Source of the DNA: Achromobacter ruhlandii
Lineage (GTDB): Bacteria; Pseudomonadota; Gammaproteobacteria; Burkholderiales; Burkholderiaceae_B
Reading direction: 5' to 3'
DNA: 64,000 nucleotides
NCBI RefSeq assembly: GCF_902859695.1
Contig: NZ_CADIJL010000025.1
Coordinates: 32,603 to 96,602 of the forward strand
Both the position numbers and the translations under genes were made by a program. Positions within the stretch are counted from its first letter, which is position 1, and the number at the start of each line of letters is the position of its first letter. Below the pieces are notes generated by a model, which was given only the letters and a program-made list of their open reading frames with translations, made no database searches and had not been told where the DNA came from. Below, piece after piece: positions 44,763 to 56,975 of the stretch.

Positions 44763-45752
44763 ATGACGACGACACGAAAAATCGACGGCGCCTCATCGGG
44801 CGTGCCGAAATGGCCGGTGGCCGTGGCCCTGGCGGCGGCGGTGCTGCTGGCGCTGGTGCCGCTGGTGGTGACCGACTCGTTCACCCTGCAGGTGCTGCTG
44901 CTGGCCATCATGTTCGGCGCGCTGGGCGCATGCTGGAACCTGGTGGGCGGCTTTCTCGGGCGTATCTCTTTCGGCCACGCGGTGTTCGTGGGCGTGGGCG
45001 GCTACACCACCTTGCTGCTGCTGCATCATCTGAAACTGACGCCGCTGCTTGGCATTCCGCTGGGCGGGCTGATCAGCGCGGCGCTGGCCTGGCTGGTGGG
45101 CGGGCCGACGCTGCGCCTGTCCGGGCACTATTTCGCCATGGCCACCATCGCGCTGCTGCAGATCGGGCTGCTGCTGATGATCAACTGGGACTGGGCCGGC
45201 GGCGCGGTCGGGCTGGAGGCGCCGATCGGCGACGCCGCCTGGATGCTGCTGTTCCGCAGCAAGGTGCCGTACTACTGGATCGCGGTGGGGCTGGCGTTCC
45301 TGACGTTCTGCGCCACGTACTTCCTGGTGCATTCCAAGACCGGCTTCTACTGGCGCGCCATCAACGGCGACGAAGCGGCCTCGCGCAGCCTGGGGGTGCC
45401 GGCGGACCGCTACAAGATGCTGGCGTTCGTGATGTCGGCCGGCATGACCGGTGTCTGGGGCGGCTTTTTCGCCATGTACGTGGGCTTCATCGATCCCGAA
45501 TCGATGTTCAGCCTGACGATGTCGGTGCAGGTGGTGCTGGTGGCCATCCTGGGCGGCGTCGGCACGCTGATCGGTCCGTGGCTGGGCGCGGCGGTGCTGT
45601 TGCCGCTGTCGGAAGGCACGCGGGTGCTGTGGGGCAGTTCGGGCCTGGGCCTGGACTTGCTGATTTTCGGGTTGGCGATCCTGCTCGTCACCCTGTTCCT
45701 GCCAGGCGGTCTGGTGACATTGGGGAGGCGCCGTGGCTCTGCTCGACGTTAA
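44763..45752 (+). CDS. livM: Branched-chain amino acid ABC permease LivM
   Basis: 329-residue permease with about nine helices: GACWNLVGGFLGRISFGHAVFVGVGGYTT, the coupling loop FYWRAINGDEAASRSLGVPADRYK, and GGVGTLIGPWLGAAVLLPLSE. It starts one base after the livH stop and its end overlaps the next ATPase gene by 20 bp, so the operon is tightly coupled. Confidence 0.94.
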   Translation: MTTTRKIDGASSGVPKWPVAVALAAAVLLALVPLVVTDSFTLQVLLLAIMFGALGACWNLVGGFLGRISFGHAVFVGVGGYTTLLLLHHLKLTPLLGIPLGGLISAALAWLVGGPTLRLSGHYFAMATIALLQIGLLLMINWDWAGGAVGLEAPIGDAAWMLLFRSKVPYYWIAVGLAFLTFCATYFLVHSKTGFYWRAINGDEAASRSLGVPADRYKMLAFVMSAGMTGVWGGFFAMYVGFIDPESMFSLTMSVQVVLVAILGGVGTLIGPWLGAAVLLPLSEGTRVLWGSSGLGLDLLIFGLAILLVTLFLPGGLVTLGRRRGSARR

Positions 45753-46455
45753 GAACCTGACCAAGCGCTTCGGCGGCCTGGTCGCCAACAAGGATATCTC
45801 GCTGTCGGTCGACGCGGGCGAGATCGTTGCCATCATCGGCCCCAATGGCGCCGGCAAGAGCACGCTGTTCAACGGCCTGGTGGGTCATCACGAGCCGACC
45901 TCGGGCTCGGTGGCGTTCGCCGGCGAGTCCATGATCGGCCGGCGGCCGGAACAGGTCGCGGCCATGGGCCTGGTGCGCACCTACCAGATCCCGCGCAGCT
46001 TCGGCCAGATGACGGTGCTGGAGAACGCCATGGTCGGCGCGCTGTTGCGCCATCCGCGCCTGCCCGACGCGCGCCGCGCCTCGGCGCGGGTGCTGGAGCT
46101 GGTGGGGCTGGCCGATCGGGCCGATACGCTGGCGGCCGAGCTGAACGTGGCGGGGCAGAAGCGGGTGGAGCTGGCGCGCGCGCTGGCGACCGAGCCGCGC
46201 ATGCTGTTGCTGGATGAAGTGGCCGGCGGCCTGAACCCCGCCGAAGCCATCGCGCTGGCCGAGATCCTGCGCGGCATCCACGCCGCCGGGGTGACGCTGA
46301 TCATCGTCGAACACGTGCTGGAGGTGGTGATGCGGCTGGCGCAACGGGTGCTGGTGCTGAACTTCGGCCAGATGATCGCCGAGGGCGCGCCGCAGGACAT
46401 CGTGCGCAATCCCGCCGTGATCGAAGCCTATCTGGGGAGGAAGCACCGTGCCTGA
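45733..46455 (+). CDS. livG: Branched-chain amino acid ABC ATPase LivG
   Basis: 240-residue ATPase: Walker A GPNGAGKS, Q-loop LVRTYQIPRSFGQMTVLENAMVG, a signature region in VAGQKRVELARALAT (the usual LSGG is shortened to LNVAGQ), Walker B MLLLDEVAGGLNPAE, switch His in VEH. GTG start at 45733 with GGGGAGG upstream, inside livM. Confidence 0.93.
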   Translation: MALLDVKNLTKRFGGLVANKDISLSVDAGEIVAIIGPNGAGKSTLFNGLVGHHEPTSGSVAFAGESMIGRRPEQVAAMGLVRTYQIPRSFGQMTVLENAMVGALLRHPRLPDARRASARVLELVGLADRADTLAAELNVAGQKRVELARALATEPRMLLLDEVAGGLNPAEAIALAEILRGIHAAGVTLIIVEHVLEVVMRLAQRVLVLNFGQMIAEGAPQDIVRNPAVIEAYLGRKHRA

Positions 46456-47167
46456 CGTGATGTTGAAGGTAGAGAACCTGAGCGTGGCCTATGGCGGCGT
46501 GCAGGCCGTGCGCGACCTGTCGCTGGAGGTGCGCCAGGGGGAAATCGCCGCGCTGCTGGGCGCCAACGGCGCCGGCAAGTCCAGCACGCTGCTGGCCATC
46601 ATCGGTTCGGTCAAGCCCCGGGAAGGTCGCGTCGTCTTCGAAGGGCGCGACATCACCGGAACGCCGCCGGACCAGCTGGTCAAGCAGGGCATTGCGATGA
46701 TTCCGGAAGGCGCGCGGGTGTTTGCGCGCCAGCCGGTCGAGCAGAACCTGCGCCTGGGGGCCTACACGGTGCGCGACGAACGCGTCTACCAGGAGCGGCT
46801 GGACAAGGTCTACACGCTGTTTCCGCGCCTGAAGGAGCGCCGCGAACAGTTGGCGGGCACCATGTCCGGCGGCGAACGGCAGATGCTGGCCATCGGCCGT
46901 GCGCTGATGAGCGGGCCACGGCTGCTGCTGATCGACGAACCCAGCCTGGGCCTGTCGCCGCTGCTGGTCGAGCAGGTGTTCGACGCCCTGGCCGCGCTGA
47001 ACCGCGATGACGGCCTGTCGGTGTTGCTGGTCGAGCAGAACATGGCGCAGGCGCTGGAAGTGGCGGCGCGCGCCTATGTGATGCAGAGCGCGCGCATTGC
47101 GCTGTCGGGTGATGCCGCCGAGCTGGCGGCGTCGGACGAGGTGCGCAAGGCGTATCTCGGGATGTAG
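46448..47167 (+). CDS. livF: Branched-chain amino acid ABC ATPase LivF
   Basis: 239-residue ATPase: Walker A GANGAGKS, Q-loop MIPEGARVFARQPVEQNLRLGAY, signature MSGGERQM, Walker B LLLIDEPSLGLSP, then VLLVEQNMAQALE. GTG start at 46448 behind GGGGAGGAAG, overlapping livG by 8 bp; an ATG four codons later is possible. Last gene of the operon; terminator at 47195. Confidence 0.93.
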   Translation: MPDVMLKVENLSVAYGGVQAVRDLSLEVRQGEIAALLGANGAGKSSTLLAIIGSVKPREGRVVFEGRDITGTPPDQLVKQGIAMIPEGARVFARQPVEQNLRLGAYTVRDERVYQERLDKVYTLFPRLKERREQLAGTMSGGERQMLAIGRALMSGPRLLLIDEPSLGLSPLLVEQVFDALAALNRDDGLSVLLVEQNMAQALEVAARAYVMQSARIALSGDAAELAASDEVRKAYLGM

Positions 47168-47194
47168 CCCGTCGGCCGCTTTCCGCCAGGCGAA

Positions 47195-47227
47195 AAAAAG
47201 CCCGTCGCGCGAGGCGACGGGCTTTTT
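47195..47227. terminator. Terminator between livF and porin gene
   Basis: AAAAAGCCCGTCGC-gcga-GCGACGGGCTTTTT, with A- and T-tracts on either side, between convergent genes. Confidence 0.9.
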
Positions 47228-47268
47228 CTTGATAGGCGGCCGGGGGCGGGCCGACAGTCTCGAAGGAC

Positions 47269-48339
47269 TTAGAAGATGTGGCGGATGCCCACGCCGGCGC
47301 CGACCTGGCTGGTGCGGCCGGCGATTTCGCCGGTGGCGGCGTCGCGGACCTTGTTGTAGTCCACGGTGCCGTACACCTGGGTGCGCTTGGACAGCGAGTA
47401 CTCGGCCACGGCCACCAGGGCGTAGCGCTTGCCCTTGTCGCCGTCCTCGACCACGTTCTTGCTCTGGTCGTAGTAGGCGGCGCCGGTGATGGCCCAGCGC
47501 GGGGTGGCCTGCCAGGTCACGCCGGCGAAGTAGCCGTTGTCCTTGCGGTCGAGCTGGGCGGTGGTGGTGCCGCCCATGACGGCGTTGACCCAGCCGGTCT
47601 GGTCGCGGCCGTTGAAGTAGCCCGCGAAGATCTTGGCGCTTTCGAACTGGTACGAGGCGCTGAAGTTCCAGACGCGCTGGCGCAGGTCGGAATCGTTGCC
47701 TTCGTAGGTGTTCTGGTACGCGGCGCCCAGACCCAGTTGACCGACGGTGTAGCGCAGGCTCACACCCATCTGCTGACCGGCCTTGCGGTCAGACCACTTG
47801 TCGCCGTTGGCCCACTGCGCGATCACGTTCAGGTCGCCCAGCGTGTTCGAGTAGCGGAACGAGTTGTTGTTGCGCACGCGGCCCATGGCGGCGGGCAGCC
47901 ACGAGTTTTCGTTGTAGTTACCGACCGTCAGCGGGTCGAAGTAGTCGGCCATCAGGTCCTGGATCACCGTGTTCTGCAGGCCCAGGGTCAGCGCGCCGAT
48001 CTTGCCGCCATCCAGGCCGACGTAGGCCAGGCGGTTGAAGGTCTTGCTGGTGTCGGAAGCCTTGCCGTTCTGCACGTTGAAGCCTTGCTCCAGGCGGAAG
48101 AAGGCGCGGTTGCCGTCGCCCAGGTCTTCCGAGCCGCGCAGGCCCCAGCGGCTGTTGGAGATGGCGCCGTTGGCCATGGAGATGCGGCTGCCGTCCTGGC
48201 CGGTGGCGCCGTCGCTGGTGTTGACGTAGCGGATGCTGACGTCGGCGATACCGTAGAGGGTGACGCTGGTTTCCGCCGAGGCGGCGCCGGCGGCCAGGCC
48301 GAGACCGGCTGCGGCGAGCGAGAGGGTGATGCGTTTCAC
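47269..48339 (-). CDS. General outer-membrane porin, Bordetella/Neisseria type
   Basis: 356-residue Gram-negative trimeric porin. Signal peptide VKRITLSLAAAGLGLAAGAASA is followed by the hallmark ETSVTLYGIADVSIRYVNTSDG, constriction-loop region NNNSFRYSNTLGDLNVIAQW, repeated aromatic strands and C-terminal RHIF with terminal Phe. I chose the GTG at 48339 because AGGAGA lies eight bases upstream and the signal peptide begins there; the frame extends upstream to 48516 without similarity. A single gene, convergent with the Liv operon; non-selective uptake of small solutes is the likely role. Confidence 0.93.
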   Translation of the reverse strand: MKRITLSLAAAGLGLAAGAASAETSVTLYGIADVSIRYVNTSDGATGQDGSRISMANGAISNSRWGLRGSEDLGDGNRAFFRLEQGFNVQNGKASDTSKTFNRLAYVGLDGGKIGALTLGLQNTVIQDLMADYFDPLTVGNYNENSWLPAAMGRVRNNNSFRYSNTLGDLNVIAQWANGDKWSDRKAGQQMGVSLRYTVGQLGLGAAYQNTYEGNDSDLRQRVWNFSASYQFESAKIFAGYFNGRDQTGWVNAVMGGTTTAQLDRKDNGYFAGVTWQATPRWAITGAAYYDQSKNVVEDGDKGKRYALVAVAEYSLSKRTQVYGTVDYNKVRDAATGEIAGRTSQVGAGVGIRHIF

Positions 48340-48676
48340 GAAGGCTTCTCCTAATGTTTCTGTTCTTGGCATGAACCGGGCTTTTGGCTCGGCTGGATGC
48401 GCCTGGCGGTTCGCCTGGAGCGGGGCCGCTGCACCGACGCCTGGGGTTGGCGCGGGTCCGGAGCGTTGACCCTGGTTGCGTCCTATGCGCCATGTTGGTG
48501 CGCACTGGAACGCCACGGGGATTCTAAAAAAGTTACGGCTTGTGTAGTGCGTTTATCTTTTTCGCGTTTTCCCTGGGTTTACAGAATGGCAAAAAAGGCG
48601 ATTGTTGAAACAATGCCTGGATTGTTCCAAAAAAAACCCCGTTCCAGGAACGGGGTTTCGGATTGGCCTGGGCCGG
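48340..48676 (-). terminator. Porin upstream region and terminator of TRAP operon 2 (48629-48659)
   Basis: 337 bp without a gene. Read on the minus strand, CGAAACCCCGTTCC-TGGAACGGGGTTT followed by a T-run (48659-48629) ends the second TRAP operon. The rest is AT-richer than its surroundings and must hold the porin promoter; I could not settle on a -35/-10 pair. Confidence 0.85.
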
Positions 48677-49978
48677 TCAGAGCGTCATATGCAGCGGCAG
48701 CCACGTGGCGATGCCCGGGATCAGGTACAGCAGCAGCACCGCCAGGATCATCAGGAAGAACATCGGCAGCGAGGCGCGCGCGATGTAGGGCAATTCGCGC
48801 CCGCTCATGCCTGACAGCACGAACAGGTTGAAGCCCACCGGCGGCGTGATCTGTGCCATTTCCACAACGAAAACGATGAAGATGCCGAACCAGATCAGGT
48901 CGATGCCGGCCGCCTGCACGGTCGGCAGCAGCACGCCCATGGTCAGCACCACGATGGAAATGCCGTCCAGGAAGCAGCCCAGCACGATGAAGAACACCAT
49001 CAGCGCCATGATCAGCCCGAACTGCGACAGACCCAGCCCGCCGATCCATTCGGCCAGCGCCCGCGGCAGGCCGATGTAGCCCATTGCCAGCGTCAGGAAC
49101 TGCGCGCCGGCCAGGATCAGCGCGATCATGCAGTACAGCCGGGTGGCGCCCAGCAGCGACTGCATGAAGGTGGAACGGTTCAGCGAGCCTTGCAGTCCCG
49201 ACAGGATCAACGCCCCGACCACGCCCACCGCCGCCGCTTCGGTGGCCGTGGCCAGGCCGGTGTAGATCGAGCCGAGCACCGCGCCGATCAGCAGCATCAC
49301 CGGAATCAGGTGGCGCGAACGCGACAGCTTTTGCATGAACGTCAGGCCGGGATCGGCGGCCGGCACTTCGTCCGGATTGCGGATCGCCCACCAGGCGATG
49401 TAGCCCATGAACAGCAGCGCCAGCAGGATGCCCGGCACGATGCCGGCGATGAACAGCTTGGCGATCGACACGTCCGCCGCCACCCCATAGACGATCATGA
49501 TGATCGACGGCGGGATCAGCAGCCCCAGCGTGCCGGCGCCCGACAGCGTGCCCAGGATCTTCGATTCGGGGTAGCCGCGGCGCGTCAGCTCGGGGATGGT
49601 CATCTTGCCGACCGTGGCGCAGGTGGCCGCCGACGAGCCCGACACCGCCGCGAAGATGGCGCAGCCGATCACGTTGGTGTGCAGCAGCCGGCCAGGCAGC
49701 CGGTTGAGCCACGGCGCCAGGCCCTTGAACAGATCCTCCGACAGGCGCGTGCGGAACAGGATTTCACCCATCCACAGGAACAGGGGCAGGGCGGTCAGCG
49801 TCCAGCTCGACGAGGCGCCCCAGATGGTGACGGCCATGGCATCGCCGGCGGGGCGGCTGGAGAAGATCTCCATGCCGATCCAGGCGGTGCCCGCCAGCGT
49901 CAGGCCGACCCAGACACCGCATCCCAGGAACGCGAAGATCGAGACGACCAGCAGGGTAATGACGAGAAGTTCATTCAT
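48677..49978 (-). CDS. TRAP transporter large permease (DctM type), system 2
   Basis: 433-residue DctM-type permease with about twelve helices. Motifs: LTALPLFLWMGEILFRTRLSE, FAAVSGSSAATCATVGKMTIPEL, GAGTLGLLIPPSI, ATATEAAAVGVVGALI, VEMAQITPPVGFNLFVLSGM. I chose the ATG at 49978 (MNELLVITL); it overlaps the small permease gene by 8 bp. Last gene of a three-gene TRAP operon. Confidence 0.95.
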   Translation of the reverse strand: MNELLVITLLVVSIFAFLGCGVWVGLTLAGTAWIGMEIFSSRPAGDAMAVTIWGASSSWTLTALPLFLWMGEILFRTRLSEDLFKGLAPWLNRLPGRLLHTNVIGCAIFAAVSGSSAATCATVGKMTIPELTRRGYPESKILGTLSGAGTLGLLIPPSIIMIVYGVAADVSIAKLFIAGIVPGILLALLFMGYIAWWAIRNPDEVPAADPGLTFMQKLSRSRHLIPVMLLIGAVLGSIYTGLATATEAAAVGVVGALILSGLQGSLNRSTFMQSLLGATRLYCMIALILAGAQFLTLAMGYIGLPRALAEWIGGLGLSQFGLIMALMVFFIVLGCFLDGISIVVLTMGVLLPTVQAAGIDLIWFGIFIVFVVEMAQITPPVGFNLFVLSGMSGRELPYIARASLPMFFLMILAVLLLYLIPGIATWLPLHMTL

Positions 49979-50471
49979 GGGTTTGCTGCGAGGTGGCGGC
50001 GGCCAGGCCGCGTGAACGGCGAACCAGCTCATCGAGCAGGGCGACCAGGAACAGGACCGTGCCCACGGCCATGCTCAGCTGCGGAATCCACAGCGGCGTG
50101 GCGTCGTTGGACGTGGACATGTCGTTGAACTGCCAGGAATCGTAGGCCAGCTTGACGCTGAAGAAGGCGAAAGAGGCAGCCATCAGGCAGCCGATGCCCA
50201 GCGCGAAGATATCCAGGCGGCGGCTGGCGGCCGGCGACAGCGCGTTCAGGAGCAGCGTCACGCGAATGTGCTCGCCATGCTTGAAGGTGCTGGCCAGCGC
50301 CAGGAAACCCGCGGCGGCCATGAAATACCCGGCGTAGGCGTCGGTGCCGGGAATGTTCAGGCCGAGTTGTCGGGCGATGATGGCGGCCAGCACCGCCACC
50401 AGCACGCCGATCGTGCACAGGCCGGCCAGCAGGCCGGCCGCGCCGTAAAGTCCATCCAGAAAGCGGCGCAT
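49971..50471 (-). CDS. TRAP transporter small permease (DctQ type), system 2
   Basis: 166-residue inner-membrane protein with four helices (about 10-32, 48-68, 85-105, 128-150) and the DctQ pattern GTDAYAGYFMAAAGFLALASTFKHGEHIRVTLLLNAL. It starts 7 bp after the binding-protein stop and overlaps the large permease gene. Confidence 0.88.
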   Translation of the reverse strand: MRRFLDGLYGAAGLLAGLCTIGVLVAVLAAIIARQLGLNIPGTDAYAGYFMAAAGFLALASTFKHGEHIRVTLLLNALSPAASRRLDIFALGIGCLMAASFAFFSVKLAYDSWQFNDMSTSNDATPLWIPQLSMAVGTVLFLVALLDELVRRSRGLAAATSQQTHE

Positions 50472-50478
50472 GGTCGTA

Positions 50479-51453
50479 TCACTGCTTCCGGTAGGCGTCG
50501 ATCATGGCCTGGCCGTCGGCGCCGGCCTTCTTGAGCCAGTCATCCAGCATGCGCTTGCCGATCACCGACAGGCCTTCCTTGAGCTCGACGGTCGGCTTGA
50601 TGGTCTCCATGCCGTTCTTGGCCAGTTCTTCCTGGTACCACTTGTTCTTTTCCTGCGACAGCTTCCAGCCGCGTTCCTCGGCCTGCGCGCCGGCCTTTTT
50701 CAAGGCTTCCTGCGTGGCCGGATCAAGCGCGTCGAACGCCTTCTTGTTGACGATCACGGCGTTCTTGGGCAGCCAGGCCTGGGTGTCGTAGAACTTCTTG
50801 ATGTACTCGTAGGTCTTGGTGTCGTAGCCGGTGGAGGCCGACGACATGTACGAGTCTATCACGCCGGTGGCCAGGGCCTGCGACAGTTCGGCCTGCTGCA
50901 CCGTCACCGGCTGGGCGCCGACCAGCTCGGCGATCTTGGCCGTCACCGGGCTATAGGCGCGCCACTTCAGGCCCTTCATGTCGCTGATCTGCTTGATGTC
51001 CTTGTTGGCGAAGATGCCCTGGGGCGGCCAGGCCACCGCGTACAGCAGCGTCATGCCTTGCGAGTTCAGCTTCTTTTCCAGGAACGGCTTCTGCGCCTGG
51101 TACAGCTTGAACGAGGCGTCGTAGCCGGTGGCCAGGAAGGGCAGGCCGTCCAGTTCGTAGATCGGATCTTCGTTGGCGAAGTTGGTCAGCAGGATCTCGC
51201 CGATCTGGGCCTGGTTGCCTTGCACCGCGCGCTTGATCTCGGGCGCCTTGTACAGCGAGGCGTTGTTGTGCAGCGTGATCTTGAGCTTGCCTTCGGACAG
51301 CGTGTCCACGTCCTTGATGAAGGTCGTCAGGTTTTCGACGTGGAAGTTGCTGGCGGGATAGGCGCTGGGCAGGTCCCACTTGGTCTGGGCCTGGGCGCCG
51401 GCGCTGAACGCCACGATGAGGCTGCCGGTCAACAGCGAGAGCTTCTTGAACAT
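50479..51453 (-). CDS. TRAP transporter solute-binding protein (DctP type), system 2
   Basis: 324-residue periplasmic protein. A signal peptide (ending AGAQAQ at about residue 22) is followed by the DctP fold: WDLPSAYPASNFHVENLTTFIKDVDTLSEGKLKITLHNNASLYKAPEIKRAVQGNQAQIGEIL and DMKGLKWRAYSPVTAKIAELVGAQPVTVQQAELSQALATGVIDSYMS, where Arg of KWRAY is the usual carboxylate ligand. First gene of TRAP operon 2, divergent from nudC. Unlike system 1, no hairpin separates it from the permease gene. Ligand unknown. Confidence 0.92.
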   Translation of the reverse strand: MFKKLSLLTGSLIVAFSAGAQAQTKWDLPSAYPASNFHVENLTTFIKDVDTLSEGKLKITLHNNASLYKAPEIKRAVQGNQAQIGEILLTNFANEDPIYELDGLPFLATGYDASFKLYQAQKPFLEKKLNSQGMTLLYAVAWPPQGIFANKDIKQISDMKGLKWRAYSPVTAKIAELVGAQPVTVQQAELSQALATGVIDSYMSSASTGYDTKTYEYIKKFYDTQAWLPKNAVIVNKKAFDALDPATQEALKKAGAQAEERGWKLSQEKNKWYQEELAKNGMETIKPTVELKEGLSVIGKRMLDDWLKKAGADGQAMIDAYRKQ

Positions 51454-51568
51454 GATGGTCCTTCTTTGCGAATGAGGAGTGCGGGACGTCTTGGCCCGGT
51501 TAGGCATTACGAAAAGAGCGCGCGGCGTGGCATGACGCCAGGCTGAAAAGCCGTGCCATTCTATGTTG

Positions 51569-51605
51569 CCAATTGGTCACAAAGTGCCTGTAAATGCGCG
51601 TTTAC
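51569..51605. promoter_or_regulatory. Two palindromes between TRAP operon 2 and nudC
   Basis: CCAATTGG at 51569-51576 and CCTGTAAA-N6-TTTACGGG (51588-51608, core GTAAA/TTTAC 51590-51605), about 120-150 bp upstream of the dctP-like start. Likely operators for a repressor of TRAP operon 2; no regulator gene is adjacent. Confidence 0.4.
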
Positions 51606-51737
51606 GGGTAATTCCTAGGCTGGCGCGCGCGGATTGCTTGAAGATTGAACTAGTGTGCCCACGGGCCGGACGAAGTCTTGCGGCGGGGCTTTTTTCTTCT
51701 AAGATCTCGTCATCGCAGTCGTGCCGCAGAGGATCGT

Positions 51738-52508
51738 GTGAATTTCGTTTTTCGTCGTGACGAGTTGCTGGTCGAGGAAGCCACCAGCGTGTTGCCGGAC
51801 CTGGACGCCTGTGTGCGCGCCGGGCTTGGGGCCGATGCCTTGCAGCCGGTCTGGGCCGCGCCGGAATCGCCGGCCCGCGCCGCGCATGTCGAGCCGGGCA
51901 TCGAAGCGCCGCATGGCTACGCGTTCAAGAAGCTGCGGTCCCTGTTCGGGGTGCTGGACGAGGAACGCATGGCGCTCGCGGGGCGCGCCTACCAGATCGC
52001 GGAATGGGCCCGCACCCACCGTTTCTGCGGCGCCTGCGGCACGCCCACCACGCGCGTCAGCGGCGAGTTCTGCCAGCGCTGCCCGGCCTGCGGTTTCTCG
52101 GCCTATCCGCGCATTTCGCCGGCCATGATGGTGCTGATCCGCAAGGGCGACAGCATCCTGCTGGCGCGCCACACCGCCAACGCCGCCGGGCGCTACACGG
52201 CGCTGGCCGGCTTCGTCGAACCGGGCGAGAGCATCGAACAGACGGTGCACCGCGAGGTGCTGGAAGAGGTCGGCCTGAAGGTCGGCAACCTCAAGTACTT
52301 CGGCAGCCAGTCCTGGCCGTTCCCGCATTCGCTGATGGTGGCCTACACGGCCGAGTACGTGTCCGGCGACATCCGCGTGCAGGAGGACGAGATCGCCGAT
52401 GCGCGCTGGTTCGGCCCGGGCGACCCGATGCCCGAGATCGCGCCACGCATCTCCATCGCGGGGTCGCTGATCCGCGCGAATCTGCCGGCGGGCTGGGACG
52501 CGCCGTAG
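51738..52508 (+). CDS. nudC: NADH pyrophosphatase / RNA-decapping Nudix hydrolase NudC
   Basis: 256-residue Nudix enzyme that cleaves NADH to NMNH and AMP and can remove NAD caps from RNA. A zinc site is formed by C97, C100, C115 and C118; the Nudix box spans about residues 158-180 with the REVLEEVG core; and the NADH-specific motif SQSWPFPHSLM follows. I chose the GTG at 51738 because of AGAGGA just upstream. Length fits. Divergent from TRAP operon 2; terminator at 52606. Confidence 0.95.
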   Translation: MNFVFRRDELLVEEATSVLPDLDACVRAGLGADALQPVWAAPESPARAAHVEPGIEAPHGYAFKKLRSLFGVLDEERMALAGRAYQIAEWARTHRFCGACGTPTTRVSGEFCQRCPACGFSAYPRISPAMMVLIRKGDSILLARHTANAAGRYTALAGFVEPGESIEQTVHREVLEEVGLKVGNLKYFGSQSWPFPHSLMVAYTAEYVSGDIRVQEDEIADARWFGPGDPMPEIAPRISIAGSLIRANLPAGWDAP

Positions 52509-52605
52509 TCTTTTGTTGAGGGCAGGCGCCGCGGTGGGCCTCTGCCGCGAACGCCCTGGCGCGGACCGGACGGTCCTGTCGGCGGAGGCCAGGAGCTAGG
52601 GTATT

Positions 52606-52627
52606 CCCTCGAAACGAGGGTTTTTTT
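52606..52627 (+). terminator. Terminator of nudC
   Basis: CCCTCG-aaa-CGAGGG followed by seven T. Confidence 0.88.
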
Positions 52628-52648
52628 GTGTCCCTGATTTATTTTTTA

Positions 52649-52677
52649 TTGATGAAATATAGATAAATTATTAGTAT
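52649..52677 (+). promoter_or_regulatory. Promoter of the MarR-like regulator gene
   Basis: TTGATG (52649-52654), 17-bp AT-rich spacer, TAGTAT (52672-52677), 31 bp before the ATG, in a rare AT-rich island. Autoregulation by the encoded protein is plausible. Confidence 0.55.
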
Positions 52678-52708
52678 TTCGCGCAGATAAACTTGTTGCG
52701 CGGCCGTT

Positions 52709-53218
52709 ATGACCTCCACGTTGATCGCCTCGTCGGCCCACCTGGCCGGGGGCAGCGCGCCCGATCTGTCCGAAGTCGAATTCGGCCTGATGATCGCCAG
52801 CCACGCCTTTGACCGCTGGACCGTGCGCTGCATGGCGGCGGCGGGCCTGCCTGACCTGACGCCCACCGACGTCATGGTGTTCCACCACGTGTTCCATCGC
52901 CAGCGCCCCAAGAAGCTGGCCGACATCTGCTTCACGCTCAATGTCGAAGACACGCACATCGTCAATTACGCGCTGAAAAAGCTCGACCGCCTGGGCGTGG
53001 TCAAGGGCGAGCGCGCCAGCAAGGAAGTGTTCTACAGCGTCACGCCCGAGGGCGCGGCCATCATCAAGCGCTACGGCGAAATCCGCGAACAATGCCTCAC
53101 CGCCGGCCTCGACGCGCCGGGCGGGGGCGGCCTGGAATTCAGCCGCCAGCTGGCGCACACGCTGCGCGCCCTGTCCGGCCTGTACGACCAGGCCGCGCGC
53201 GCCGCGACCTCCCTGTAA
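52709..53218 (+). CDS. MarR-like winged-helix regulator
   Basis: 169-residue protein with a MarR-type winged helix (about residues 50-130): PTDVMVFHHVFHRQRPKKLADICFTLNVEDTHIVNYALKKLDRLGVVKGERASKEVFYSVTPEG, with flanking helices for dimerisation. It is 84 bp upstream of the oxoprolinase-family gene on the same strand, so it probably controls that gene and itself. The effector may be the substrate of that enzyme (inference). Confidence 0.85.
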   Translation: MTSTLIASSAHLAGGSAPDLSEVEFGLMIASHAFDRWTVRCMAAAGLPDLTPTDVMVFHHVFHRQRPKKLADICFTLNVEDTHIVNYALKKLDRLGVVKGERASKEVFYSVTPEGAAIIKRYGEIREQCLTAGLDAPGGGGLEFSRQLAHTLRALSGLYDQAARAATSL

Positions 53219-53302
53219 CCGATACGCGGGATCCTTCCCGTACCACCACCCGCACGCCGCGGCCGGCAGCGCCGTGGCGGCTTCTTGTACCCGAGGATGA
53301 AT

Positions 53303-56926
<3,624 letters not shown>

Positions 56927-56941
56927 GCGCCGCCCGTCATC

Positions 56942-56975
56942 GGCGCCCGAGCCCGTTCAGGCGGGTTCGGGCGCC
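56942..56975. terminator. Hairpin between oxoprolinase-family and C45 genes
   Basis: GGCGCCCGAGCCCG / CGGGTTCGGGCGCC, a 14-bp stem with one G-T wobble and a 6-base loop; overlaps the last codons of the C45 gene. No T-run, so strength is uncertain. Confidence 0.5.
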
